Shown: positions 1 through 11,065 of the stretch, piece by piece
How positions within the stretch are numbered: position 1 is the stretch's first letter
Layout of the letters: every line of letters starts with the position of its first letter
Source: Blattamonas nauphoetae
Lineage: Eukaryota; Preaxostyla; Oxymonadida
Assembly (NCBI GenBank): GCA_033064195.1
Contig: JARBJD010000315.1
Location: 1-64,000, forward strand
Direction: 5' to 3'
DNA length: 64,000 bases
The notes under the pieces: model-generated
Told to the model about the DNA's origin: nothing
What the model saw: the letters and a program-made list of their open reading frames with translations, nothing else
The model's database searches: none
Made by a program: the position numbers and the translations under genes

Positions 1-703
1 AAAGATTGATGAATGTCTTGAGTCCGACGAAGATGAATATTCTCTCATTCATGAACGATCCAACTTTTCCAGATGTATTTGCCAATTGTTGACTTTCAGA
101 GTTGCTGTCATAGTGAAAGTAATGAATGAATCATCAATTTGACAAATGTCCTGATTACCAGTGGTGGAATGATGATTTCTTGTCCTTTGTAGAATCGAAT
201 TCTCCGATGGTTTCAACTCTTCGATCGAAGTGCCATCGTTCAATAGGAAATTGACATGATGTTCTGACATTAATTGCTGTTGGATTTGACCAATATCATC
301 TCTGGTGTATTTTATTGATCCAGTACTGTTTCCAGTCAATGTTGATTCCATGTCTCTTTGTTTGTCAGATGTAAATGTGAGTTCATTTTATCAAAAATAA
401 AAAACCTTTTGCTTATTTCTTTCAACTTTTCTTCGCCTTTGGTTTCAGCTTCTTCCAACTCAGTATTTCTCTGAGTTTATTCTGAACCATTTCCTCTTAT
501 TGATTGTTTGCTCGTATTGTTTCATCATTTTCTGCATGGATTTGTTGGTCCGATTTCACATCTGGTATCATTTCCACACCTGTCTGTGCAATCTTAGAAA
601 TGACTGGTCCAACGAAGGAATGAGATTCAAAATGGAGCTCCAATTCTGAGAATGGTTTTGCCGACTCCTGCTAATTTTGATAACCAACCTGGTGCCATTT
701 ATG

Positions 704-716
704 TAAAAATAAAAAT
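704..716 (-). promoter_or_regulatory. T-rich upstream motif of Polinton genes
   Basis: Coding-strand sequence ATTTTTATTTTTA a few bases before an ATG. The same motif recurs upstream of most genes of this element, so it is probably a promoter or initiator element. Confidence 0.55.
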
Positions 717-1077
717 GTTAATATTGAGTTATAATCCTTTGAATTGAATTCTTTGAATTTGACGATTGAGGAAGATCATCCCGGAATACCGCATTTCGTG
801 GAGGTTCATAATCAATCATTTGTCTCGCCTCTGGCTTCGAACCTCCTGAGGGAGAGTGCTTTGTGACTGATTCATTGCTTTTACTTTGTTGATAGGAGTC
901 CATCATTCCTCCTAATCCTTGAAGAATTCCTCCTGCTGTTTGTCCGAATTTACTGTTGGTTTGTGACAGTAATCCACCTCCGACTTGAAGTAATGAGGGT
1001 GCTAATGGTTTGATGAATTGAAAGAATTGTTTACCGATATTTTTTGAGTTTGTTGAAACTTCCTGGTGCCATTTTAG

Positions 1078-1090
1078 TAAAAATAAAAAT
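1078..1090 (-). promoter_or_regulatory. T-rich upstream motif of Polinton genes
   Basis: Identical 13-mer to the site at 704-716, again a few bases upstream of an ATGGCACC start. Confidence 0.55.
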
Positions 1091-1691
1091 CAATTCGTTA
1101 ATTAATCTAACGGGGATTGCCTTCGTCAATGCCATAGTTGAGAATGGTGTTGTAAGCTTCATTGAGCAATACTCATATCTTTCCACCAGCAGAGGATCTT
1201 GAAAATGGTTCTGAATATTGGGAGAATTAATGCATGAACATTTTGTTGACAGATCATCCAATCGATTACCACATCTGATTCCGTGAGTGTGCAATCAGCA
1301 ATATAAATCACTTTGGTTTGTGATCAGTTTCTTCGATGGTTCAATGAGATTATCCAGTAGTTTCTTTCACGAAGCAAATGCATTCTTGTGAAACAAGCAA
1401 TAATTGATCTTTGAATGCTGCAATGTTGGATGTGTACTCACGAAGTGGTATTGAACGACTTTGGATTGGAGCGGATGGATAAATCTCTAATGGTGGTGGA
1501 TCATATTTATCTCGTTCATTCGTGACCACAGGTTCAGAGCACACTCTTTCCATCTCCATCTTTGACTCTCATTATCTACCAGATTTGCTTCGATCTTCAA
1601 TGATGACATTGTTGGTGATTGACGTTGGAACAGAAGAAGAACTTGTGTGTTTCGTAAATTGACAACTGAGAATTGGTTGCATAACTTTCTA

Positions 1692-1704
1692 TAAAAATAA
1701 AAAT
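1692..1704 (-). promoter_or_regulatory. T-rich upstream motif of Polinton genes
   Basis: Third exact copy of the 13-mer, upstream of the minus-strand small-gene block. Confidence 0.55.
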
Positions 1705-1886
1705 GATTATTTATGTTTGAATTAACCGCTTACTCCCATGGTCTTGACCAAATGTGCGTATTGAGCGTATTCAGGCATGTAATCCTTTGGTATCTACCGA
1801 TGTCTTCAGTTCTTGTTTGATATGCTTCACGCGTCAGTTGATTCACAAGTGTTGAGATGTCAGTAGTATGTCGACCAGGAAAGTAT

Positions 1887-2683
1887 TTAAATCTTCTGTG
1901 CCTCAATGATTTCGAGAAACTGTGGATGAATCTGTTCCTTAAATGCTTTTCTTGTCTTTAATCTCTGATGTTCTGGATTTGAACTGATGAAATTTTCAAC
2001 ATAGTCTTCAAGCCATTGATCCCACATCCGTGCTGCAACTTTCGATTGAATGGAATTGAAAACCATATTGTCCAACACATTGCTGCTGACATCTGCAGGT
2101 TGTTCTCGACTTGCACGATAAACCTTCAACGTCTCATTCATGAATTCACCAACAGCTTTCTTCATGATTGCATATGGTTGTTTTGATCGTTGTTCTTTGC
2201 ATTTCTGAGTAGCTAATGTCGTGATATGTTGATGGTACTTCATATGTGCCAGTTTTGAGGAAAATTCTGATGGACAGCTTTGATTTTTCTTCCGTTATCT
2301 TGACGAAATTGTGAATATGATGTCTGACGACGTGAATCTGGTGTTGGATTCATTGAATAGTAAGTCTCGATGACAGGTCGACTGTGATATGGTGCAAGCA
2401 TGAAACCATTGGCGGCGATCAGATCTTTTGTGTCTTTGTCGTAGACCATCACATCAGGAACTTTACCATATTTTTCCATTTTCACTTCCCAATTGTGTCC
2501 AGTTCGTTCAATATATTCCAATGCTGATGGAACACTACTGAGTGCAGAATTGAATTTGGTGCGAATGTCATCATCAGCAAAGATTTGTTTCATCGCATCT
2601 CTGGTTGCCTGTTCATATCTCATTTTCGGTCTCTTCGCCTGTGCTTTTCTTTGTGGTGGATTGAACTTTATCTTTTCAGTCAT
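1887..2683 (-). CDS. Polinton reading frames of unknown function, possible virion-related gene
   Basis: About 265 codons of minus-strand coding sequence that I do not recognise. The 5' part is basic (KAQAKRPK near the start) and proline-rich; the 3' part is charged, largely helical in composition and contains WDQWLEDYVENF. The upstream T-rich motif at 2695-2707 supports a start at about 2683. The gene is divergent from the ATPase, with only about 60 bases between the two starts, so the two probably share a promoter region. Placement beside the packaging ATPase suggests a role in particle assembly or maturation, but no protease or jelly-roll signature is visible to me. Confidence 0.45.
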
Positions 2684-2694
2684 GTTGTTTTCAT

Positions 2695-2707
2695 ACAAAA
2701 TAAAAAT
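2695..2707 (-). promoter_or_regulatory. T-rich upstream motif between divergent Polinton genes
   Basis: Near-copy (ATTTTTATTTTGT on the minus strand) lying between the minus-strand gene that starts at 2683 and the plus-strand ATPase that starts at 2741. Weaker variants precede the coiled-coil gene (3957-3970), the integrase (5938-5950) and the accessory gene (11050-11063). Confidence 0.5.
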
Positions 2708-2740
2708 GAAAACTACATTTTAAATGCAGATAAATCATAA

Positions 2741-3622
2741 ATGAAAAGATCAACATCGGCAAAACCTTTGGTTTCGCGGAGGGTGGAACCCTTTTCATTG
2801 ACAGCATATGTGAATGCTAAATTAAGTGAAGCATCAAACAGAAATGTTTCTCATGAAGTCCAATCACAAATACATCCAGACTTGAATTTCAATCGCAATA
2901 GTGTGAATGTCCTCGTTGGAAACAGAGGAAGTGGAAAAACCTTTAATGCTCTTCGAGAGGTTGCCAAGCTCCAGAATGTTCAAGTTCGGAATGAACTGTT
3001 CCACCTCTTTGTCTTCGTCACTGATAAGAACATTGATCCAACCTTCGATAAATTCAAACCAATACTGAACGTTCCATACGTGAAAGTGAAATATGATGAA
3101 GCACTACCATTTCTCTTGGAACTGTCTCAATCGAAAGCTGCTTATGAAGAAATAATTGACAATCAATGGCAAGACAGAATTACTGATGAATGCAGAGATG
3201 ATCTCTTTGATGCACTGTACATTGATGATTTCTCAGTAAAGAATCTCCAAACGATTATCCTCCTCGATGACTGTCGCAGAATCCTTGGTGAACGAAGGAC
3301 ATCCAACAATAGAATGACAATGATGGACTTGTTACTGGAAAATCGACAACCGAAATTCACTTTCTTTCTGACGATGCATGAGCTCTTCAGTTTGTCAGCA
3401 GACATGAAGTCAAACATCGATTCAATGTGGATCTTTGGAGGGTTCAACAAAGAACGAATCAGCAGAGTCTATCCTCAGTTGAACTCACCAATTGACATTC
3501 GACATTTTTGGAATGTCTATCAACGAAAACAGAAATGTGAAGCAATCATTCTTCGATACAATACTGATGGAGTAGCACTGAATGAGATCAACAAAGATGG
3601 ATTAATCAGAAGGGTCAGTTAA
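2741..3622 (+). CDS. Polinton packaging ATPase (A32/FtsK-HerA type)
   Basis: A 293-residue P-loop ATPase, the genome-packaging motor class shared by Polintons, virophages and large DNA viruses. Walker A is GNRGSGKT near residue 62, following a beta strand (VNVLV). Walker B is IILLDDC near residue 172. The length fits the family. It is the only gene of this element on the plus strand; its 3' end overlaps the convergent coiled-coil gene by about 20 bases. The frame looks whole. In the family, the protein translocates DNA into preformed particles; that this copy still does so is unknown. The start ATG lies after the AT-rich divergent promoter region shared with the minus-strand gene ending at 2683. 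Confidence 0.85.
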   Translation: MKRSTSAKPLVSRRVEPFSLTAYVNAKLSEASNRNVSHEVQSQIHPDLNFNRNSVNVLVGNRGSGKTFNALREVAKLQNVQVRNELFHLFVFVTDKNIDPTFDKFKPILNVPYVKVKYDEALPFLLELSQSKAAYEEIIDNQWQDRITDECRDDLFDALYIDDFSVKNLQTIILLDDCRRILGERRTSNNRMTMMDLLLENRQPKFTFFLTMHELFSLSADMKSNIDSMWIFGGFNKERISRVYPQLNSPIDIRHFWNVYQRKQKCEAIILRYNTDGVALNEINKDGLIRRVS

Positions 3623-3952
3623 ATCTTGGATGAGATTACCAATCATCTCGTCAAGACTTCGAAGCCTCATGCTGAGAGTATCTGTCAACGTTCGTATTGA
3701 TTCTTCAATGTCTGATAATCTCTGATCAATCGAGGATTCACCTATGCTTTCATTACTTGATTTCCTCAGTGCTATCTCACCTCTTATTTTTGTTATTCTG
3801 TATCCATCAATTTGAATCATCCGATTTAGTTTTTGAGTCGTCAATTCATTCAATTCCTTTCTATTCTTTTCCAAATATCTCTGAAAGTCATGAATGTTTG
3901 TGAACTCTTTCTGTTCAGGATCAAACGGTTCTAATATTTTCAGTGATGTCAT
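3602..3952 (-). CDS. Small coiled-coil Polinton protein
   Basis: About 116 residues, start ATG at 3952, preceded by a T-rich upstream motif at about 3957-3970. The sequence has heptad-like leucine and isoleucine spacing with many charged residues (for example RLSDIEESIRTL), so it should form a coiled coil. No domain is recognised. It lies between integrase and ATPase and overlaps the ATPase 3' end in a convergent arrangement. Small coiled-coil proteins of unknown role are common in Polintons. The frame looks whole. Confidence 0.6.
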   Translation of the reverse strand: MTSLKILEPFDPEQKEFTNIHDFQRYLEKNRKELNELTTQKLNRMIQIDGYRITKIRGEIALRKSSNESIGESSIDQRLSDIEESIRTLTDTLSMRLRSLDEMIGNLIQDLTDPSD

Positions 3953-4012
3953 TTTACTGAAATAAAAACTTCCGACTCTCACCGAGAGTTCGAAGCCTTG
4001 CAAAGGCCTGAC

Positions 4013-5932
4013 TTACACCAAATTAAATTCGTCAATGAACTCTGGTGACAAATCGTCGATGGAAGCAGCATGATATTTTGTGTGTTGAATAGGAACGTAC
4101 ACCACATTCGATAAACTGGTGAGTCCATTCAGCAATGATGCCACCACATTTCCGTGTTTGTATTCAATGAATTGTCCAACAAACTGAAACTGTCTTCGCT
4201 TCTTCTGAAACTTGGCAACAGTTTTGTTCAGATCAAGATGAATCAATAGTATATTTCCTGGTTTATATCGCCAAAGCATTTGTGTTGTTTGATGTCGTTG
4301 AATGTTCTTCAATTGTTCTTCACAACTGGAGATATACAGTGCTTCGATTTCACGATTGTTTTGTGCTTGCTGTGGAGTGAATTTATTCCAATACGCTCGA
4401 TGTGGAGTCACGTTGTAATAGTTTACCATCTGATTCATCAATGAATGATTGGCCATCTGTGTCGCATTGTCTTGGAATCCATCTCTGATTGTTCTGATCA
4501 CTCGATCGACAATTCGATTATGATTTGTGAATGGTGAGCTTGTGAAATATGTACTGACTTTCTGCTTCTCGAAATAAGAAGATGCTTCATTACTAGTCCA
4601 AGCAGATTCTCCATCACCTCGAATGTTGTTGACTTTGACACCACGATGATGAATGAGATCGTTGATTGCAGTCTTGACTTTGCTCCATGATTTATCAAGA
4701 ACAGGAATGACTACCAGATATTTTGTGTTGATGTTGATGGCAAAGAGATAAATCTGCAACACTGTTTTCGACGTTGGTGATTGAATGAAAACAAGATCAA
4801 TTTCCCATGATCCTGACTTCGGTGAGAAATAGGGTCGATCACACTTCTGAGGAACCTTTCTGTCTGATGTCTGGTGCGGATCACCTGTGATTGACTTCGA
4901 CATGAACTGCATCTTCGACCTGAATGGATATGAAATTTTTTCAACCGGTCTTGCTGTCATTGGTAATCCATTGGCGATATTTGCTCGTTGTTTTTCCCGT
5001 AAGTTCATTGTTTGTTTTGGATTTGCTAGAGTCCATCGGTGAACATATTCATCGTACCAATCTTGAAATGATCGTCCACCATACGGGATTTGTTTAGGAT
5101 GAGCAATAATGAAATCAGTTTCATCACTATCAACAGCTCTGGGTATGTGTGATAAAATAAACAATTCACGATTCATCTTCTTCGAATCAACAATCTGTTT
5201 TGAAATGAATTGTTCCATTCGTTGTTGATTATCCATGATTGAGTTCTCTGCTTTGATTTGTTCATCTTCTGAATTGTCTTTTTGCTGATGATCAAACATT
5301 CCTTTCATCACTTCCAACTTATCGAGGACTTGTCGTGTGGTTAATTCCGTTCCTATTCTCTCTGATGGATTCATTGACACAATGTCAGGCACCTGTGAAA
5401 TCGTCAGAAATATATCTTCATTGAACCTTCTCTCCCTTGCTGGAAAATCATGATGTGATTGTCTCGCCTCTGCGAGGCTTCGATCCCGACTGGGGTCGAG
5501 TTTCAAACGTCTCTTCTTCCCAGGTCTGATTGATGATGAAAGTGTGGAATCGTTGGACATTTGCTTTGGAATTGCTGGAGGTGTAGCCAGTTCACCAAAA
5601 TGTATTTTATTGACTTCATTAGAGTATTGTCGATAGGCTTGATATGCTCGTTCAGCAGTATCTTCGTCAATATTTATTCTGAGAAATTGATAAATAAACT
5701 GTTGAATCACTCTTCTTGCATCTGAAAGTGACAAATTTGGAGATAATTTTGCAAGTAACCAACCATTGAAATATGTTTGATCGTTGGTGTCATATTCCCG
5801 ATAAAAATCTCCGAAGTGAAAGACTGGTAAAATTTGCGTTGGATCATTTCTGATATTGGAAATTTTGCTTCGACTGTGCTGTTTAAATACAAGTAGGTGT
5901 TTCACTAAATCCTCGATCTGCTGTGGATTCAT
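4013..5932 (-). CDS. Polinton retroviral-type integrase
   Basis: About 640 residues, start ATG near 5932 (MNPQQIEDLV), just downstream of the T-rich motif at 5938-5950. The central region holds an RNase H-fold integrase core of the rve type: the strand WEIDLVFIQ with the first acidic residue, and IRGDGESAW with the second. It is followed by an NHNR segment and a basic C-terminal region (GNILLIHLDLNK, FQKKRRQFQFVGQF) similar to the SH3/chromo-like tails of Polinton integrases. The N-terminal half is a long charged region without recognised domains. In the family this enzyme inserts the linear element DNA and makes short target duplications. The frame reads as whole. Confidence 0.85.
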   Translation of the reverse strand: MNPQQIEDLVKHLLVFKQHSRSKISNIRNDPTQILPVFHFGDFYREYDTNDQTYFNGWLLAKLSPNLSLSDARRVIQQFIYQFLRINIDEDTAERAYQAYRQYSNEVNKIHFGELATPPAIPKQMSNDSTLSSSIRPGKKRRLKLDPSRDRSLAEARQSHHDFPARERRFNEDIFLTISQVPDIVSMNPSERIGTELTTRQVLDKLEVMKGMFDHQQKDNSEDEQIKAENSIMDNQQRMEQFISKQIVDSKKMNRELFILSHIPRAVDSDETDFIIAHPKQIPYGGRSFQDWYDEYVHRWTLANPKQTMNLREKQRANIANGLPMTARPVEKISYPFRSKMQFMSKSITGDPHQTSDRKVPQKCDRPYFSPKSGSWEIDLVFIQSPTSKTVLQIYLFAININTKYLVVIPVLDKSWSKVKTAINDLIHHRGVKVNNIRGDGESAWTSNEASSYFEKQKVSTYFTSSPFTNHNRIVDRVIRTIRDGFQDNATQMANHSLMNQMVNYYNVTPHRAYWNKFTPQQAQNNREIEALYISSCEEQLKNIQRHQTTQMLWRYKPGNILLIHLDLNKTVAKFQKKRRQFQFVGQFIEYKHGNVVASLLNGLTSLSNVVYVPIQHTKYHAASIDDLSPEFIDEFNLV

Positions 5933-5955
5933 TTCTACAAAAATAAAGTTTGCTT

Positions 5956-8900
5956 TTATTCGATTTTGTAATCCACTGCTTTCAGTCCGTGAATGAATGG
6001 AGGACATGATTCATTTTCAAGTACAATTGCCTTCAGATGAATTCCACTGAGACTGAGTTTCTGCTGTTGTATTTTCGCAATCTCAAATCCATTGGTGTCA
6101 TCATCAGAATGAACTCTTCTCGTCTGAAAGTTCAATGTTGTTGTCACTGTTTTCTCTCCATTAAGACACTTCACATAATCGTCACTTGTGATATTCGTTT
6201 TCTTCAATGACACACCTTTGATTTTGCATTTCTCATCGAGAGAGTAGCACTTGGGTGCGAGACAGATCATCTGTTCGCCTTCCTTTTCAATTGCTAGTCC
6301 TAACAGTTTCTTCTCATCATCAACTCCCTTTTCAGGATTGGGAAACCATTCATATTTGTGTGCATTATAGAATTCTTTGTCAGCAATCACGTGTTCAAAT
6401 TGTTGATGAATTCCAGCATTTGGATCTCCACTAATTGCCCAGTATGCCGAGTCAGTGTCTCCCTCGCAGAAGTGAATCTTGTTCATGTCTAGGCATTTGT
6501 ACATGAAGTTGTAGATGAAATTCAGATACCAGAACTTGGCATTGTCGAGTGTGAACACCGCTTCTTGCAGACATGTTTTGCATGATGCTTTCTCTCTGTC
6601 TTCAATCACAATGTAGTTGTCCTCATTGATCTCTCTTGTCGCCACAAATCCTTTCATCATTTGTTTCAAGTATGTTCTCTTCTCATTGCAGATTGTGATT
6701 GAGTTGTATTTCTCAGTGTTCATTCCATCGTATCCGTAGCTACCATTCTAGTTCGTCTTGCAGAACTGTTCTTTTCCCTTGTTTCCAACCTTCATTGCTT
6801 CAATTCTATCATTCATGAACGAGGTCACGAATGGTTCAAATCCAGCATGTCTCGAGAACACCATCACACTCTTGATGTCATCAATAATGAAGTGACAGTA
6901 GTCGATGAGGAACCACAGATAGTATGTCGAAAAGAACATATACTGATCGTGTGTGCTCAAGAGTTGAGTCAGCTTTCTTTGTTTGTCGTCAGTCTTCAAT
7001 CCATGTTTCTTCATCAACGAATAGGTCTTCTCTCCAATGTTCTCTTCTGTCGTATTGACAGTGATGTTTCTGAAGATTGGTGGGAAGTTAATGAAATCAT
7101 CTATGTACTTTACATCAATGTGTCCTTTCAGTTCTGCAACGAACAATGTCTTCTGATTCTTGTCTTCGATGATCTCACGACATTCTTTATCTCCTGTTGC
7201 TGTGTACAAACATCTTCCTGGCATGTACATTCTGTGATTAGTATACGGATTGTTCTCGTTCTTGATTGAGGAGAAAGCACTTGGATACAGTGAATTGAAA
7301 TCAACACCACAAACGTGAGTCATGATGTGTTCAGTATCGGTTGATTTGACAACACCATCTTCAAATGAGAAGTGATTGATTGGTGTCACGTCTTTGATAT
7401 TCTGTCGATGTTGAACATTCGATAATCCACCAGTAACTGCTGCTCTCAGTTTGTGATATGTTTGCTCATGTGTCAGAGTCATTGGTAATGATTTCCAGAT
7501 GCAGTACTTCTTGAGTTGAATTCTCAATCGTGTGAGATGCTCATCCTTGTCTGACTTGTAGGTGTTGCAATAATCACAGCAGATCTTCACGTTCTCTTTT
7601 GAATGACCTTTTGCATTGTCGATTCTGTCCAACGTTGGTCGCACTGCTTGTGAGAAACTGCTTTTGCAAATGTAACAACATTTTTGACATTCATTTACGA
7701 ACCATTCGTAGTCAGATTCAATGACATTGTTGTCAGTATTGCGATGAGCTTTCATGTCTTGATACCTGTATCCTTCAACTTTGTATTTCCAGTATTGTTT
7801 GGTGATTTTGATTGGTCCAGATTCGTCACATTCATTATAGTCAGCATCTATGTCAAAGTCTTTGTACGCACATGCATATTTAATTGCAGAAGCATTCGCT
7901 GACAGTGAGAGATTGTGCAACATGTCCACTTTGTATTGGAAGTTCAGATCGATCAGATTGTCCAGTGGTACAATCATGTATTCGACGTCTCTGATGTTGT
8001 AGAATTTCAGATATTCCCATCTGTTCTTAAATCCTTGTTTGTTCCAATCATCAAGGTACAATTGATAATCAGTCTCTGACATTTCACTATTGTTCAGACT
8101 GGAGTAGAATTCATATTTGGAGAATGGTTCTTGTTTGCTCAGCACTGTATCGTAGTCTGATGAATCAAATGATTCGTAAGCGAAGAATGATTTCTGCAGA
8201 TTCGTCTAACCACCAAAGGCTTTGACTGCATTATCCAAAGTCATTGGTCCTGTGTACGACATCATATCTATGAATCGAAGAACTTGCTGCGTCTTCTCAT
8301 GTCTGATCAATACTTGTTTGTACTTCGTTGTTGATCCAAGGAAGCTCACGACTTTCCAATCCTTGTCAACGAGATCACGGAAGATGAGATTGATGTCGAA
8401 TCTTGAACTATTGAATCCTATGACACTGACTTCATTCTGAGATGGAATCTCTGGGTCTTCGTAGTAGTTGTCCTCTCGTACTGTCTCAGCATATTTGAAG
8501 AGTTCTCTGATCCATTGCTTCACAAAATCCTTTCCATCTCGAAGATCAAAGTAGATTGACTTCACTCCTGATTTTGTCTTAATTGCTGATGCGACGGAGA
8601 GAGGCTTCAAATGTGAGATCAACTGAGTATTATCATCAGAGAATAAATTGTCAAGAATGAGATCTTCCATAGTTTCGAAATCGTAAGTGATGTAGTCTTG
8701 TGTTGGTTTGAATTCGTCTTGTCTTTTGTGTGCCATCAGAAATTCATGGGTCCTATTGTTGAGGATGTGTGGCACATACGGTCTTGGTGTACGATCAAGT
8801 GAGATCTTCTTCACATGTTTTCCATCCAGTTCTTTGCATTCTGCTAAATGCTTCTCATAGTATCTCTTGAAGTTTGTATCCTTCACTTGAAATCCTCTAG

Positions 8901-10314
8901 ATTGACAATAAGGACACAATTTATATCCAGTTAATTTTTCAGGATCAGAAATGAACATGACATGAACAATGCTAGCAGTGAGAGGAACCATAAGTATTGG
9001 TACAACAAACGCATCATCATTTTCGTTCACATATGATTGACTGAGGAAATACCGCTTCTTGTCTTCATCGTATTCATAAATGTGAACTGTGATGTTTAGG
9101 ATCTTCATTGTTTCTTCCATATCAGATGCAATATCAAACCCAGGATATTTTTTCAGGTGTTCAGTTAATTGATGTGATGTGAGATGGGTAAGATTCTTGC
9201 ACATGGTAAACAGTCTATGAGCTTCAGCATTTCTTGTATTCGGAATAATTTTATGTTCAGGTGTATCGGGAAGTGTTTTGTGTGATACAGCTTGAAAGAA
9301 ACAAATATTGTATGGTGAATCAACATATTTGATATTTCGGGACTTCATGTGAATGGTAAGTAACGCGTTTGCTTTTCCTGCAACTGGAAATCTGTAAACA
9401 GCAACCAGAATGGAATGAAAAGCAATAAACATTGTCTTGGTGTCCATAAGTGTTCTCTCCTGTGATTCTTTGATGAGGTTGATTGCATATTTTGAATATT
9501 CATTGATGTCTGGTTCATTTCTGATCACTGTTGGGAAACTCTTTGATGAGTTCTCAAGTTCTGGTCTGAAATCATTGTACGTTGTCTCATCACCATCTTT
9601 TCTCTCAACAATCTTACCAAAATCAATGCTGATCTTGAATGGATGATCCTTCTCTTTATCGTACACAGATTTGATGAAGGTTGTGATTTCTTCAACGTTT
9701 TTCAAATGATTGTGGAAATACAACTGATATGGTTTTCCATTGTCGCTTACTTTTTCGATCTCATTCTTTTTGAACTTCTTTCGTGCCTTCAATAAACAAG
9801 AATCAAATGCCTTTTTGTTTCGTGGTTCAGCAAGCAATATGCATTCATTGAATCCATCAAATTGTGTCACCTTTCTTGATTCCATCTGTTCATTTTTCTT
9901 CTGAATTATCAACAGATTCTTCATCCAATGATCCACCAATTTCTCCTCAATCGATTTCAATTTTCTGGTAATTTTGAAGACTTGCCTTTTCAATTCATTT
10001 TCGTTCACTCTTGGATGTGCTTTCATGTTTTCAACGATCATTCGGTGAGCGAGTCGATCCTCTGTCGACATCTCTCGTCTGTTTTTCACATCTTTCAGAA
10101 ACAAACGAAGATTGGAGAAGGTGAGATTTGTTGTTGGATATGGAAACTCAACATCTCGGTGTCGTAGCATTGAAAGGAGAAATGAATAATGATGTTGATA
10201 GTATGTACAATTTGGATTATATGTTCGACCATCATTCAAAGCGAAAATAGTATTTGGAAATAGTTCCTGAATTTGTCGAATATAATTTTTTAGTGACTGT
10301 GTTTGGGTTTGCAT
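5956..10314 (-). pseudogene. Polinton protein-primed family B DNA polymerase, broken
   Basis: Spans the polymerase gene of the element; start near 10314 (MQTQTQSLKN). Motifs visible in order: an N-terminal region with NICFFQAV and a later VHVMF, faintly like an OTU-type fold (tentative); a C-x2-C/H-x-C zinc-like segment (CPYCQSRGFQ); exonuclease motif YDFETM; an HNH/endonuclease VII-like module (CYICKSSF, LDRIDNAKG, CDYCN); polymerase motif A region DFNSLYPSAF; and motif C region CEGDTDSAYWAI. Protein-primed polymerases of this class copy the linear element from its ends. The gene is broken, with about two breaks, so no full enzyme is expected. Confidence 0.88.
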
Positions 10315-10414
10315 TTTAGACAAATTAAAAAAGTGAAAAATAAAAAAAGTTGAGCGATTATTTTTGTACACTTTGATCATAGCATTTACTACGATTTTTG
10401 TTAAAATAAATGGT

Positions 10415-11028
10415 CTATTTCTCCTGACAAGCCGGTTCTGATGAAAGATTTTGACCTCTCATATGAGGTTTTCTCTTGGCTTTGAACCATTCATCAAGTC
10501 TTGTTCTATATATTTTGTCATCTCCAATCACTCGATATTCAAAAGGAATCAACACTTTCTTGTACTCACCAACGAGTTCACAATTATGCTTTCTCAATTC
10601 GTTTTCAACGAAAGATTGAGTGTAATGTTTACGCTTTTTCTCGTGTGTTCGAACTCCTTTCATCCACTGTGACGGTTTTATCCTCCATTCAACACCTTCA
10701 TAAAGATATCTCACCACTGACTCTGAAGATTTGTACTCATCAACAAGTTCACAATTCTCACTGTGAAGTGATTCAACAAATTTTCTTTGGTACAACAATC
10801 ATCGAATCTGTGATACAGATTTGGATTCAGATGTGGTCTTGATCCTTTGATAAATGATGAAACATAGACTCGATAAATTTCGTCAGGATTCTCTTCCTGA
10901 GCATATTCAAAAGTTCCATTTGACAGATATGTTGTTCCAAGACGATTCAGAACTGGCTCTGTGATTAGAATCAATTGCTCACTATTTAGAGTGTCAATCA
11001 GTTTGCTTGGTGTAAGTTGGTTTGTCAT
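10415..11028 (-). pseudogene. Polinton accessory gene with repeated ~50-residue module, broken
   Basis: Minus-strand coding sequence next to the polymerase. Two modules of about 50 residues resemble each other: each has a segment like NCELV-EYK, a following strand pair, then a basic end (QWMKGVRTH in one, EWFKAKRKPH in the other); a third, more diverged copy ends FIKGSRPHL. The pattern recalls treble-clef or homing-endonuclease-associated repeats of phages and giant viruses, but the zinc cysteines of those families are not evident here, so this is only a suggestion. The region is broken (about one break). An AT-rich leader follows at about 11030-11065. Confidence 0.45.
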
Positions 11029-11065
11029 TTAGTACGAATTAAAAAATGAAAAAATAAAAAAATCA

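Larger units (their letters stand above)
1..1780 (-). pseudogene. Block of small Polinton genes, degraded
   Basis: Several short reading frames on the minus strand, each preceded by the T-rich upstream motif of this element (about 393-406, 704-716, 1078-1090, 1692-1704). Two of the frames begin with the same residues (MAPG), so they may be relatives. One part encodes a glycine-rich, hydrophobic stretch of the kind seen in small virion-associated proteins of this element class, but I cannot assign a family. The position on the far side of the ATPase from the polymerase fits the structural-gene half of Polintons. The block is broken in several places. Function is inference only. Confidence 0.4.
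1..11065. mobile_element. Polinton/Maverick fossil, left part outside the window
   Basis: A self-synthesising DNA transposon of the Polinton family. It is recognised from a set of genes found together: an A32/FtsK-like packaging ATPase, a retroviral-type integrase, a protein-primed family B DNA polymerase, a coiled-coil gene and several small genes. All genes but the ATPase lie on the minus strand. The DNA is visibly more AT-rich than the host genes to the right. The element is cut by the left window edge, so the major capsid gene, if present, and the left terminal repeat cannot be seen. I could not define the right terminal repeat either; the end given is the upstream side of the last gene. 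It is broken: about two breaks in the polymerase and several more in the small-gene blocks, while ATPase and integrase read as whole. The modest decay suggests a fairly young insertion. Confidence 0.88.
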
